Positions 1 through 8,268 of a DNA stretch of 64,000 bases are shown here, piece after piece. Source of the DNA: Nonomuraea harbinensis (GTDB lineage Bacteria > Actinomycetota > Actinomycetes > Streptosporangiales > Streptosporangiaceae); assembly GCF_019396385.1 (NCBI RefSeq), contig NZ_JAHKRN010000001.1:310001-374000 (forward strand), read 5' to 3'. The translations under genes and the position numbers were made by a program. The first letter of the stretch is position 1. Each line of letters opens with the position of its first letter. The notes under the pieces are model-generated. The model ran no database searches. It was not told where the DNA came from and was given only the letters and a program-made list of their open reading frames with translations.

Positions 1-969
1 GGGCTTGCCGAACCGCACGTGATCTCCTGGCGCGACGTGCTCGCGGGCCGGGAGGTGAGCGCGCCCGCCGGCGCGCTGCTCCGCGTCGAGTCGCCGGGGG
101 AGGACGCCGGGACCGACGCACTGCTGCGCGGGCCCGGTGACCCGAGCCGGGTCGGCGGAGGCGCCGCTTGGTACCGCGCGTTCCTGGCGGGGCTCGGCAG
201 GATCGCCGCCATCCCCGGTGTCACGCTGCTCGCCGACGTGGACGAGATCGGGGTGATGTTCGACAAGCGGCGCTGCCACGCTGTGCTGGAGCGAGCGGGC
301 GTGCCCGTCCCGCCCGCCTTCGAGGCCCGCTCGTACGAGGAACTGCGCGATCTGATGGCCGGGCGGGGCTGGACCCGGGTGTTCGTCAAGCCGGCCCACG
401 GCTCGTCGGCGTCCGGGGTGATCGCGTTCGAGGTGGCGGCCGGCCGGGTCCGGGCGATCACATCGGCCGCTCGGACGGGGGCGGTTTTCCACAACTCGCT
501 GCGGGTGCGCGGCTACCGGGACGAGGCCGACGCGCGGTGCCTGGTCGACCACCTCGCGCCCGACGGGCTGCACGTCGAGCGGTGGTTCCCGAAGGCGTCG
601 ACCGGCGGCGCGCCGTACGACCTTCGGGTGGTGACGGTCGGCGGAGCGCCGACGCACGCTGTGGTGCGGGTGGGGAACGCGCCCATGACGAACCTCCATC
701 TGGGCGGCCGGCGCGGCGACCTGGAGATCGTCCGGTCCCGGCCGCGGCTCTGGGAGTCGGTGCTCGACGCGGCCGGGCGGGCCGCTGCCTGCTTCCCCGG
801 CAGCCTCATGACCGGGGTCGATGTCATGATCGGGTCCGGCAGGCAGTCCGTCGCCGTGGCCGAGGTGAACGCGTTCGGCGACCTCCTGCCTGGCCTGACC
901 GACTTCTCCGGCAGAGGCCGGTCGACATATGAGGAGCAGGTGGAGGCGGTGCTGGCCAGGTGGACATGA
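1..969 (+). CDS. STM4014-family ATP-grasp-like protein, 5' end outside window
   Basis: The frame is open from the first base and the first codons already match the family interior (the ISWRDVLAG and LLRVESPGEDA segments), so the true start lies upstream. The core looks like an ATP-grasp enzyme: the DKRRCHAVLERAGVPVP stretch precedes a lysine/glycine-rich nucleotide loop (VFVKPAHGSSASGV), and a C-terminal VAEVNAFGDLLPGL segment would hold metal-binding residues. ATP-grasp enzymes ligate a carboxylate to an amine or thiol; the substrate here is unknown. It is the first gene seen of a four-gene operon found together in Salmonella (STM4011-STM4014) and many actinomycetes. Its stop overlaps the next start in an ATGA arrangement, implying translational coupling. 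Confidence 0.85.
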   Translation, partial: GLAEPHVISWRDVLAGREVSAPAGALLRVESPGEDAGTDALLRGPGDPSRVGGGAAWYRAFLAGLGRIAAIPGVTLLADVDEIGVMFDKRRCHAVLERAGVPVPPAFEARSYEELRDLMAGRGWTRVFVKPAHGSSASGVIAFEVAAGRVRAITSAARTGAVFHNSLRVRGYRDEADARCLVDHLAPDGLHVERWFPKASTGGAPYDLRVVTVGGAPTHAVVRVGNAPMTNLHLGGRRGDLEIVRSRPRLWESVLDAAGRAAACFPGSLMTGVDVMIGSGRQSVAVAEVNAFGDLLPGLTDFSGRGRSTYEEQVEAVLARWT

Positions 970-1751
970 ACGCGGTGGTGGGCAGCCACGACATCCTCTT
1001 CGTCACGCTCGACACGCTCCGCTACGACGTGGCGGCCGAGCTGGCCGAGGCCGGGCGGCTGCGGAACCTTCTTCCGCCGGGGATGCGCTGGGAGCGGCGG
1101 CACAGCCCCGGCAGCTTCACCTACGCCTCACACGCCGCCATGTTCGCCGGATTCCTGCCCACGCCCGTGACACCCGGCCCGCATCCACGGCTGTTCGCCG
1201 CGACCTTCCCCGGCAGCGAGACCACCGCGCCAGACACCTGGGTGTTCGACGCGCCCGACCTGCCCGCAGGGCTGGCCCGAGTCGGCTACCACACGGTGTG
1301 CGTCGGAGGCGTCGGCTTCTTCAACAAGCTGACCCCGCTCGGCTCGGCGCTGCCGGAGTTGTTCGCCGAGAGCCACTGGGAGCCCGCCTTCGGGGTGACC
1401 GACCAGCACTCGCTGGAGCACCAGATCGACCGCGCGGCCGAGGTCGTGCGCCGGACGCGGGGGCGGCTGTTCCTGTTCGTCAACGTGTCCGCGCTGCACC
1501 AGCCGAACCGCTGCTACCTGCCCGGCGCCGCCGAGGACTCCAGGGAGAGCCACGCGGCCGCCCTGGAGTACGTCGACCGGCACATCGGCCGGCTCTACGC
1601 CCTCATGCGCCGCCCTTGCTTCGTGATCGTCTGCTCCGACCACGGCACCGCGTACGGCGAAGAAGGCCACGCCGGACACCGGATCGGCCACGAGGTCGTG
1701 TGGACCGTCCCGTACACCCACTTCATCCTGGAGCCCCATGCGCCCCTATGA
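966..1751 (+). CDS. STM4013-family sulfatase-fold hydrolase
   Basis: The protein has about 261 residues. The N-terminal DILFVTLDTLRYDVA segment is the metal-binding start typical of alkaline-phosphatase/sulfatase-superfamily enzymes, and the late CSDHGTAYGEEGHAGHR segment supplies the second set of metal ligands. I chose the ATG at 966, which shares ATGA with the stop of the preceding gene; a GTG two codons earlier is possible. No signal peptide is visible, so it probably acts in the cytoplasm. The substrate is unknown; its fixed pairing with two radical SAM enzymes and an ATP-grasp-like protein suggests maturation of one product. Its end overlaps the next gene by 14 bases. Confidence 0.85.
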   Translation: MNAVVGSHDILFVTLDTLRYDVAAELAEAGRLRNLLPPGMRWERRHSPGSFTYASHAAMFAGFLPTPVTPGPHPRLFAATFPGSETTAPDTWVFDAPDLPAGLARVGYHTVCVGGVGFFNKLTPLGSALPELFAESHWEPAFGVTDQHSLEHQIDRAAEVVRRTRGRLFLFVNVSALHQPNRCYLPGAAEDSRESHAAALEYVDRHIGRLYALMRRPCFVIVCSDHGTAYGEEGHAGHRIGHEVVWTVPYTHFILEPHAPL

Positions 1752-3006
1752 GGGATACGTCTACGCCTATCCCCACAAGACCGCCTACCGCCCGCTCGAC
1801 CCGCGCCCCCCGCTGCGCGAGGTGTGGGCGGGGGAGCGGCCCGGTGCGCTGTACGTGCACATCCCGTTCTGCGAGATGCGCTGCGGGTTCTGCAACCTGT
1901 TCACCCGCACCGGCGCGCCCGAAGAGCTGACGGGCGCCTACCTCGACACCCTGGAGCGGCAGGCCGCGCAGGTCAGGGACGTGTTGCCGGAGCCGCCGGC
2001 GTTCACCACGGCCGCGTTCGGCGGCGGCACTCCCACCTACCTCACCCCCGGGGAGTTGACGAGGCTGTTCGACCTGACCGAACGGGCCATGGGGATCGAC
2101 CTGGCGGCGATCCCGCTGTCCGTCGAGACCTCCCCGGCCACGGCCACCCCCGACCGTCTCGCCGTCCTGGCCGAGCGGGGGACGGCGCGGATCTCGATCG
2201 GCGTGCAGAGCTTCGTCGACGCCGAGGCGCGCGCGGCCGTGCGCCCGCAGAAACGCGCCGAGGTGGAGGCGGCGCTCGACGCCATCCGAGCGGCGGGCGT
2301 CCCGGTGCTCAACATCGACCTGATCTACGGGATCGACGGCCAGACCCCCGCCTCGTGGCTCCACTCCCTGGAGACGGCGCTCGCCTGGCGGCCCGAGGAG
2401 CTCTACCTGTATCCGCTGTACGTCCGCCCGCTGACCGGGCTCGGCAAACTGAGCAGGGCCTGGGACGACCAGCGGCTGGAGCTGTACCGGATCGGCCGCG
2501 ACCGGCTGCTGGCCGAGGGCTACGAGCAGGTGTCGATGCGCATGTTCCGGCTGCCGGGCGCAGGCGCCGGCCCGGCCTACTGCTGCCAGACCGACGGCAT
2601 GGTCGGCCTGGGCTGCGGCGCCCGCTCGTACACCAGCAGGCTCCACTACTCCTTCGAGTACGCGGTCGGCGCGCGGCAGGTGCGCGCCATCATCGACGAC
2701 TACGTGAGCCGGGACGACTTCGGCGTCGCCAACGTCGGCTTCGTCCTCTCCGCCGCCGAGCGCGGGCGGCGGCACCTCATCCAGTCGCTGCTCCAGGTCG
2801 AAGGGCTGGACCGGGGCTTCTACCGCGCCCGGTTCGGCACCGACGTGCTCGACGACTTCCCGCTGGACCGGTTCGGCGACCGGCTGGTGCTGGAACCGTC
2901 CGTCGTGCGGCTCACCGCCGAAGGGTTGGCCTACTCGGACGGGATCGGGCCGGCGTTGTTCTCGCCCGAGGTCAAGGCGCTGATGGAGGGCTACCGGCCG
3001 TGTTGA
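1738..3006 (+). CDS. STM4012-family radical SAM protein
   Basis: This 422-residue protein has the radical SAM cluster motif C-x3-C-x2-C in HIPFCEMRCGFCNLF (residues about 40-54), which binds a 4Fe-4S cluster and S-adenosylmethionine. The layout (a GGGTPTYL segment, then an SIGVQSF segment) resembles HemN/coproporphyrinogen-III-dehydrogenase-like enzymes, although this family is separate from true HemN. It probably performs a radical step on the product handled by its operon partners. It overlaps both neighbours, which is strong evidence for one transcript. Family assignment is from recognition of sequence and context; the reaction is unknown. Confidence 0.9.
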   Translation: MRPYEGYVYAYPHKTAYRPLDPRPPLREVWAGERPGALYVHIPFCEMRCGFCNLFTRTGAPEELTGAYLDTLERQAAQVRDVLPEPPAFTTAAFGGGTPTYLTPGELTRLFDLTERAMGIDLAAIPLSVETSPATATPDRLAVLAERGTARISIGVQSFVDAEARAAVRPQKRAEVEAALDAIRAAGVPVLNIDLIYGIDGQTPASWLHSLETALAWRPEELYLYPLYVRPLTGLGKLSRAWDDQRLELYRIGRDRLLAEGYEQVSMRMFRLPGAGAGPAYCCQTDGMVGLGCGARSYTSRLHYSFEYAVGARQVRAIIDDYVSRDDFGVANVGFVLSAAERGRRHLIQSLLQVEGLDRGFYRARFGTDVLDDFPLDRFGDRLVLEPSVVRLTAEGLAYSDGIGPALFSPEVKALMEGYRPC

Positions 3007-3851
3007 CGATCCTCTACCGCGGGCCGCTGTCGAGCTGCGACTACGACTGCGCCTACTGCCCGTTCGCCAAGCGCCGCGACACGCCCGAGCAGCTGCGCGC
3101 CGACCGGGCCGCGCTGGAGCGGTTCGCCGCCTGGGCCGCCGAGCAGGACTTCGAGCTCTCGATCCTGTTCACCCCGTGGGGGGAGGGCCTGGTCAGGTCG
3201 TGGTACCGGCGGGCGCTGGTGGCGCTGTCGTGGCTGCCGAATGTGCGCAGGGTCGCAATCCAGACCAACCTGAGCTGCCGCACCGGCTGGCTCGCCGAGG
3301 CATCGGACCGGGCCGCGCTCTGGGTGACCTACCACCCCACGCAGGTGCCCTACGAGCGCATGCTGGCCAAGATCCGCTCGCTTCCGGTACGGCACAGCGT
3401 CGGCGTCGTCGGCGACCCGGCGCATCTGGAGGACGCCCGCCGGCTCAGGGCCGACCTACCCGCGGAGACGTACCTGTGGGTGAACGCCGAGGAAGGGCGG
3501 CTCTACACCGACGACGAGGCCGACACCTGGACCGAGATCGACCCGCTCTTCTCCTACAGTCGCTTCCCGCACGCCGGCCGGGACCTGCCGTGCCGGACCG
3601 GGGAGAGCGTGATCTCGGTGGACGGCGAGGGGACCGTGCGGCGCTGCCACTTCGTCCCCGAGGTGCTGGGCAACCTCTACGACGGGTCGTACCGGCCGGC
3701 GCTGCGCCCCCGCGGCTGCCCCGCCGGCTCGTGCGACTGCCACATCGGGTACGTCCACCTGGAGCCGCTCGGCCTGTACGACGTCTTCGCCGGGGGGATC
3801 CTGGAGCGGATCCCCGCCTCATGGCCTCACGTCTCGCGCTCGGGGTGGTAA
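3000..3851 (+). CDS. STM4011-family radical SAM protein
   Basis: The protein has about 283 residues and starts at GTG 3000, inside the end of the previous gene (GTGTTGA); a TTG at 3003 is an alternative. Near the N-terminus C-x3-C-x2-C (SSCDYDCAYCPF) is the radical SAM cluster site. The C-terminal part carries further cysteines (the CPAGSCDC segment and a nearby RRCHF) that could bind an auxiliary iron-sulfur cluster, as in SPASM-like enzymes. It is the last gene of the STM4014-4011 operon. The 3' end overlaps the convergent DUF6745 gene by about 25 bases. Confidence 0.85.
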   Translation: MLTILYRGPLSSCDYDCAYCPFAKRRDTPEQLRADRAALERFAAWAAEQDFELSILFTPWGEGLVRSWYRRALVALSWLPNVRRVAIQTNLSCRTGWLAEASDRAALWVTYHPTQVPYERMLAKIRSLPVRHSVGVVGDPAHLEDARRLRADLPAETYLWVNAEEGRLYTDDEADTWTEIDPLFSYSRFPHAGRDLPCRTGESVISVDGEGTVRRCHFVPEVLGNLYDGSYRPALRPRGCPAGSCDCHIGYVHLEPLGLYDVFAGGILERIPASWPHVSRSGW

Positions 3852-4891
3852 TCCTCCTCCGTCAGGCCGAACGTCCACGCGACGCCCTGGCGTGCCCGGC
3901 TCACCCACGGCGGCACCCGCAGGAAGTAGGTGCGGCTGGTGCCGTCGGGCTCGGGAGTGGAGTTGACCACCTCGACCATGGCGATCGGCTCGTCGTCGGC
4001 CAGGTCGATGCGCCACAGCCGCCCGGTCTCGTCGCGCTGCACCGGCCGGGCGCCGGAGTCGGCGAGGTAGCGCTCGAACCCGAAATGCTCCAGCATGACC
4101 CGACGCAGCTCGGCGTTCTGCTCCTCGCGGATGCGCTCGGCCGTCAGGCCGGTCATCGCGGCGCCGAAGCTGGCCGGGACCGGCATGCCGTGCCAGGCGT
4201 GCAGGGCGAACCCGTCGGGGTACGCGAGGGCGGGGCCGTCGGCGCGGTGGAGCCGTCCCAGCTCGTCGAGATGGATCTCGGCGGGCCGCTCGGTGACGAT
4301 CGCCACCCGCTCGAACGGCCACCACCACCCGGCGCACCCGGCCACCCGCCCGAGCCCGTCAAGCCCGTCGAAAGCTGAGAGCCACGGGGCGTCGTGCTGG
4401 CCGAGCACGGCGTCCAGCGTGTGGTGACGCAGGGACTCACCGCCCAGGTCGCCCACGGCGCGGCGGATGTCGCCGACGATCCGCTCGACCCGGGGCCAGA
4501 TCCGCCCGCCCGTCTCCGCCCACCGCGCGGACCACCCGTCATGCCCCAGCGCCTCACAGGCCGCGGCCCTGGCCGCCGCCCACGGCCGGGTGCGGATCTT
4601 CTCCCGCACCGACCGTCCCGCCTCCAGCCCGTTGCTCTCACCCATCCGGAGCAGCACGTCCGCCACCAAGCCGGTCTCTGCCAGTGTCCGGCGTACGGAC
4701 TCGTCGCCGGTGAGCCAGGCGGCGGCGAGCGCTCCCGCCGCCGGCGAGCCGAGCACGATCACCCGCTCCGGCTCGGCCAGCCCGGCCTCGCGGTAAGCCT
4801 GTCGCACCGCGGGCCCCTGGTCGCTCCCGGGCCCCGTCGCGAACGCGACCCGCTCCCACGACGCCACCCGCTCGAACGTCAGGGTCTCCAT
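3827..4891 (-). CDS. DUF6745 domain-containing protein
   Basis: This is a 354-residue protein without signal peptide or clear membrane segments. I recognise the DUF6745 type from the WWWPFERVAIVTERP segment followed by LDELGRLHRADGPALAYPDGFALHAWHG and the C-terminal SRTYFLRVPPWV segment. Function is unknown. The N-terminal half is helical and Ala/Arg-rich, the C-terminal half more compact. It starts on the ATGA of the upstream 98-residue gene and so belongs to a two-gene operon. It is convergent with, and overlaps, the STM4011 gene. Confidence 0.75.
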   Translation of the reverse strand: METLTFERVASWERVAFATGPGSDQGPAVRQAYREAGLAEPERVIVLGSPAAGALAAAWLTGDESVRRTLAETGLVADVLLRMGESNGLEAGRSVREKIRTRPWAAARAAACEALGHDGWSARWAETGGRIWPRVERIVGDIRRAVGDLGGESLRHHTLDAVLGQHDAPWLSAFDGLDGLGRVAGCAGWWWPFERVAIVTERPAEIHLDELGRLHRADGPALAYPDGFALHAWHGMPVPASFGAAMTGLTAERIREEQNAELRRVMLEHFGFERYLADSGARPVQRDETGRLWRIDLADDEPIAMVEVVNSTPEPDGTSRTYFLRVPPWVSRARQGVAWTFGLTEEDYHPERET

Positions 4892-5187
4892 CAGTCGGCC
4901 ACCACCCGGTAGGAGCCCGGAACGTACTCACGCTGGCGAACCACCCGATACCACCCCTTCGGCAGGGAAATCGGATCGTGCTCCTCGTGCACGAGCCGGC
5001 CGCCGTCGGGCAGGTGGAGGAACCCGCCGGACAGCGTGCCGGGCCCGGGGATGGCGTGGCAGTGGCCGGTGGCCTCGCCCAGGGCCAGGACCAGACGGCC
5101 GCGCGCGTCACGCGGCTCGGGGCGGAGCGTGGCCGGCGCCGACTCCTCGGGCACCGGGATGATCAGGATGTCACCCTGACGGTACAT
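4891..5187 (-). CDS. Small conserved protein (98 aa) coupled to the DUF6745 gene
   Basis: The start is set by ATG 5187, which begins MYRQGDILIIPVPEE. The protein is short, acidic and beta-rich, with a GEATGHCHAI segment and a C-terminal GWYRVVRQREYVPGSYRVVAD stretch. Its stop codon overlaps the DUF6745 start (ATGA), so the two are probably translated together. I know of no function; pairing of this small protein with a DUF6745 protein is plausible as a two-component unit. Longer readings upstream of 5187 in this frame are not supported. Confidence 0.65.
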   Translation of the reverse strand: MYRQGDILIIPVPEESAPATLRPEPRDARGRLVLALGEATGHCHAIPGPGTLSGGFLHLPDGGRLVHEEHDPISLPKGWYRVVRQREYVPGSYRVVAD

Positions 5188-5246
5188 GGACCAGCCTCCG
5201 TGGTTGGGGGATGATCGCAAAGTATCGGCGCCCACTGACAGTTCCG

Positions 5247-6236
5247 CTACCGTACGCGCAGGTCGGCGAAGAGCGCGCGGTGGTCGGAGCCGGGCACGTC
5301 GTGGACCCGCGTCGCCACCGCCGCGCCGCGGCCGTCGGTCAGCACGTGGGAGATCGCCACCAGCGGCGGTAGCACCCGATTCGGCCAGGTCGGCGCCAGC
5401 CCGTTCCCGGTGGCCGCCGCCGCGTCGGTGTAACCGGTGCCGAGCAGCCGCCGGAACACGACATGGTCGAGCGTCGCGTTGAAGTCGCCGGCCAGGACGC
5501 GCGGCGGACCCTCGGCCTGGGCGGGCGGCAGGTTCGAGAGCCCCGCCTCCCACTCGTCCACGGTCCACGGCACCGGTGCCACCGGGTGCACGACCACCAC
5601 TTCCACGGCCGGGCCGCCGGGCAGCGCCACCTGCGCCACCGGCATGTGGTGCCCCACCCGCCGGAACAGCCCCGAACGCTCGCGCAGCGGGTGACGCGCG
5701 TAGATGCCGCTGCCTTCCGGCCCGCGCGGCATCGGCTGGGTGACCTCGTACGGCAGCAACTCCTTCAGCCCCGCCTCCGTCAGGCGCTCCCGCGCCGCCC
5801 AGGTCAGCTCCTGCACGCTGAACACGTCCACGTCTAGCTTCCGTACGAGGTCGACGATCACCTGGGCGTCACCCCGGCCGCCGTTGAGGTTCGCGGTCAG
5901 CAGCCGCAGCGGCCGTCCCCCGGCGGGTGCCTCGCCCGCGACGGCGCGCGGCGCCACCAGCCAGGCCAGGCAGACGCAGACCGCCAGCAGGACCGCCACG
6001 GCCGCGCGGCTCCTGGCCCACAGCGCGCACGCCAGCGCCACGAGCGCCGCCACCCCGAAGTACGGAGTGAACGACACCAGCGGCACCAGGAGGAACCCGG
6101 TCTCCAGCCCGCCCAGCCGCATCGCCGTCCCGGCCGCGAACACCACCGCCACCACGACGGTCAGCCGCGCCGTCCGAGCCCGCCGCGGCCGGGCCCGCAC
6201 CGGCCCCTCCACAACCTCTTGCTTGAGCACGGCCAC
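5247..6236 (-). CDS. Membrane-anchored endonuclease/exonuclease/phosphatase-family protein
   Basis: The protein has 329 residues. Residues about 20-100 form three or four hydrophobic helices; the rest is an EEP (DNase I-like) domain. Landmarks are LLTANLNGG, the metal-binding glutamate in FSVQELTW, AGDFNATLDH and the C-terminal SDHRALFADLRV catalytic His-Asp segment. Such proteins cleave phosphodiester bonds in nucleic acids or phospholipids; the N-terminal helices would place the domain on the outer face of the membrane. It lies about 35 bases downstream of the MauE-like gene on the same strand and may share its transcript. Substrate is undetermined. Confidence 0.85.
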   Translation of the reverse strand: MAVLKQEVVEGPVRARPRRARTARLTVVVAVVFAAGTAMRLGGLETGFLLVPLVSFTPYFGVAALVALACALWARSRAAVAVLLAVCVCLAWLVAPRAVAGEAPAGGRPLRLLTANLNGGRGDAQVIVDLVRKLDVDVFSVQELTWAARERLTEAGLKELLPYEVTQPMPRGPEGSGIYARHPLRERSGLFRRVGHHMPVAQVALPGGPAVEVVVVHPVAPVPWTVDEWEAGLSNLPPAQAEGPPRVLAGDFNATLDHVVFRRLLGTGYTDAAAATGNGLAPTWPNRVLPPLVAISHVLTDGRGAAVATRVHDVPGSDHRALFADLRVR

Positions 6237-6271
6237 GAATCTAGGCGGCCATTCTTAAACTCCCATGAGCG

Positions 6272-7039
6272 TCAGGCGGGTGCGGGCTCCTCGACCAGCG
6301 CGACGCGGACGGCCGACGGGTCGTCCCCGGTGAGGGGCACCGCGAACACCGCCGTCCGGGCGCCCGCGCCGTAGACCACGAACCGGGTCCCGTCCTCGTC
6401 CCACGTCTCCCGGATGTCCGAGGAGAGCCGCGAGGACGCCGAGCAGTACGCGGGGCTGAGGTAGAGCAGCCGCAGCGAGGTCTCCAGCGGCACGTCGCCC
6501 GGCGGCGGCACGGAGAGCGGCCCGCGCATCCGTACGAGGAAGCGCCGCGACGGCGTGAGCCAGTAGCGGTCCAGCTCCGCCGAGAGCGCCAGCAGGATCA
6601 CCACCTCCACCACCACGAGCGCCGCGACCGGCGGGTGCGGCCCCGCTGTCATCGACAGGAGGCCCGCGGCGAGAAGGAGCCCCGCCCTGCCGAATCCGCG
6701 CCGGTCGGCAGGGCGGGAGTGGGCGCCCAGGCAGCCGCACGACGAGGTGGGCGCGGCGACGTGGGCGTAGCCGAGATACGCCAGGAACCCGGCGGCGAGC
6801 ACGGCGGCGGCCGCGCCCTCGGCGGCGGAGTACGGCGGCAGCACCAGCGCCGCGGCCACCGCCACCTCCACCAGCCCCACGGCGACGAGCGCCGGGACCG
6901 CGCGCGCCGCGCCGACGAGCCGGGCCAGTGCGGTCTGCCCGGCCTGCGCCCGCGTCCGGCGGCTGAACAGCTTCAGCAGGCCCGCCCAGCCGAGGAAGAA
7001 GGCCAGGACGTACGGCTGCGACGCGGCGATCCCGTGCAT
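6272..7039 (-). CDS. MauE/DoxX-family redox membrane protein (first copy)
   Basis: The ATG at 7039 gives a 255-residue protein with four to five hydrophobic helices (about residues 10-22, 45-70, 76-92, 113-125, 130-148) and a CGC pair at residues 101 and 103 followed by LGA. MauE-type proteins are thought to support disulfide formation in exported proteins, originally the light chain of methylamine dehydrogenase. The C-terminal 90 residues are soluble. Upstream on the same transcript are a Tat-exported protein and a 15-cysteine protein, which fits a role in oxidising the latter. A second MauE-like protein with the same C-x-C-(F/L)-G-A pattern occurs at 39.0 kb. Confidence 0.75.
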   Translation of the reverse strand: MHGIAASQPYVLAFFLGWAGLLKLFSRRTRAQAGQTALARLVGAARAVPALVAVGLVEVAVAAALVLPPYSAAEGAAAAVLAAGFLAYLGYAHVAAPTSSCGCLGAHSRPADRRGFGRAGLLLAAGLLSMTAGPHPPVAALVVVEVVILLALSAELDRYWLTPSRRFLVRMRGPLSVPPPGDVPLETSLRLLYLSPAYCSASSRLSSDIRETWDEDGTRFVVYGAGARTAVFAVPLTGDDPSAVRVALVEEPAPA

Positions 7040-7050
7040 GCGGTGCCTCC

Positions 7051-7647
7051 TTAGTGGGGGGAGAAGACGGTGGCGATGTCGACCTCGTTCGTGTCGGGCC
7101 GCCAGGCGCCGAGGATCTGCACGTGCTGGCTCACCTTGAGCATCGACAGGTCGGCGGTCGGCGGCGCCTGCGCCTGGATCGCGACGGACTTGCCGGGCAC
7201 GACGTGGCACAGCACTTCTTTGCCGTGGTGGTCCAGGTGGAGCTTGCCGTCGGTGATGTTCTTGATGTGGCCCTTGATGTTCACGATGTTGAGCCAGACC
7301 GACTCGGCGGCGAGCATCCCGTCGGGCATCCGCACCCCGCGGGCGTAGAGGCCGTCACCCGGTTTCGCCGCCTCGAACGGGACCGGGCCGAGCTTCCACA
7401 GGCTGGTCCCGTTCACGATCCGGATGGTGTGGAACACCATGTTCGAGCCCAGGACGAGCAGCGTGTCGTCCTTGATCGTACGGATCCTGCCCTCGGCGAA
7501 ATCGGGGTCGGGGGCGCCGGGTTCGGCGTCGTACGCGGTCTCCGCGAAGGCCGCCTCCGGCCCGAGCGAGCCGAGCGCGGTCGCGGCCACGACGGTGGCG
7601 CCGCCGCCGAGCACGGCGGACTTGAGCAGATCTCTTCTGCTGGTCAT
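7051..7647 (-). CDS. Tat-exported protein of unknown function
   Basis: The protein has 198 residues. The N-terminus SRRDLLKSAVLGGG is a twin-arginine signal with cleavage probably after AAFAE near residue 36. The mature part is beta-rich (for example GRIRTIKDDTLLVLGSN, GKSVAIQAQAP) and resembles small OB-like 'cell wall protein' families that I cannot name more precisely. It is preceded by a strong ribosome site (GAGGAGG) 10 bases after the stop of the cysteine-rich gene, and followed 11 bases later by the MauE-like gene, so the three form one operon. It may carry the signal-less cysteine-rich partner through the Tat pore; that is inference. Confidence 0.75.
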   Translation of the reverse strand: MTSRRDLLKSAVLGGGATVVAATALGSLGPEAAFAETAYDAEPGAPDPDFAEGRIRTIKDDTLLVLGSNMVFHTIRIVNGTSLWKLGPVPFEAAKPGDGLYARGVRMPDGMLAAESVWLNIVNIKGHIKNITDGKLHLDHHGKEVLCHVVPGKSVAIQAQAPPTADLSMLKVSQHVQILGAWRPDTNEVDIATVFSPH

Positions 7648-7657
7648 CGCCGCCTCC

Positions 7658-8107
7658 TCAGCCGGTCGCGATCTCGCACGGCCGCAGGCCGGCGGAGAGG
7701 CTGGCGATGCGGCTGAAGGCCGCCGGGGTGAGGTCGATCAGCCGGTTGTCGGCGCAGGTGGCGCCGCAGCAGCTGCGCTCGCCGCAGAACAGGTCGGTCT
7801 GCGGCCCGCAGTCGGCGATCGTGGTGACGACGCTGGCGCCGCCGCACAACGCCGTGGTGCGGTGGCGGAAGCCGCAGGTCCGGCGCGACAGCCCGACGCC
7901 GCACCGGTCGGGCCGGGTGATCGACCAGCAGGCGTCGGAGGTGTTGGGCCAGGCGTGCTGGAGGCTGCCGGAATTGCAGGTGCCGCACGCTCCCTTGCCG
8001 GTGCTGCTGCACGGCCCCCACGCGGTGCCGCAGCAGAACCAGGAGACTTCGCCTGTGACGGGGCCGAGTAAGTCGGCGGGCGGGTCGGGGGACTTGCTTC
8101 GAGCCAT
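7658..8107 (-). CDS. Cysteine-rich protein (149 aa, 15 Cys), possible methylamine-dehydrogenase light-chain relative
   Basis: Fifteen cysteines are spread through residues 25-144 (25, 26, 33, 41, 44, 60, 69, 78, 88, 100, 108, 113, 114, 118, 144), with tryptophans at 23, 30, 53 and 61. No signal peptide is visible. The segment CSSTGKGACGTCNSGSL is reminiscent of the CSxxG-CxCSGGSL region of the methylamine dehydrogenase light chain, a small protein with six disulfides and a Trp-derived cofactor. It is the first gene of an operon ending in a MauE-like protein, the type of factor needed for such light chains. The homology is tentative: similarity is local and no heavy-chain gene is present. Confidence 0.6.
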   Translation of the reverse strand: MARSKSPDPPADLLGPVTGEVSWFCCGTAWGPCSSTGKGACGTCNSGSLQHAWPNTSDACWSITRPDRCGVGLSRRTCGFRHRTTALCGGASVVTTIADCGPQTDLFCGERSCCGATCADNRLIDLTPAAFSRIASLSAGLRPCEIATG

Positions 8108-8160
8108 GCGAGTTCCTCTCTACGGGTGCGCTCGCTGCTGAAGGTTTCTGACTTGATCCA

Positions 8161-8188
8161 TGAATAACATGTAAGAATTTTTCGTCAA
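8161..8188 (-). promoter_or_regulatory. Candidate promoter of the cysteine-rich/Tat/MauE operon
   Basis: On the minus strand TTGACG (8183-8188) and TATTCA (8161-8166) are separated by 16 bases in an A/T-rich stretch that is unusual for this DNA. It lies about 55 bases upstream of the first gene of the operon. Confidence 0.45.
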
Positions 8189-8268
8189 TGCCCCGTTCCG
8201 GACGAGGAACGTGCCGCCCGCGTTCTGGTACCGCTCGACCAGGTCCTCCAGCGCGGGGCAGCCCGCGC

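Noticed and set aside
1824-3851. One 675-codon open frame across the two radical SAM genes
   Set aside because: The first 390 codons are the shifted frame of the STM4012 gene; only the part from 3000 carries a recognisable protein.
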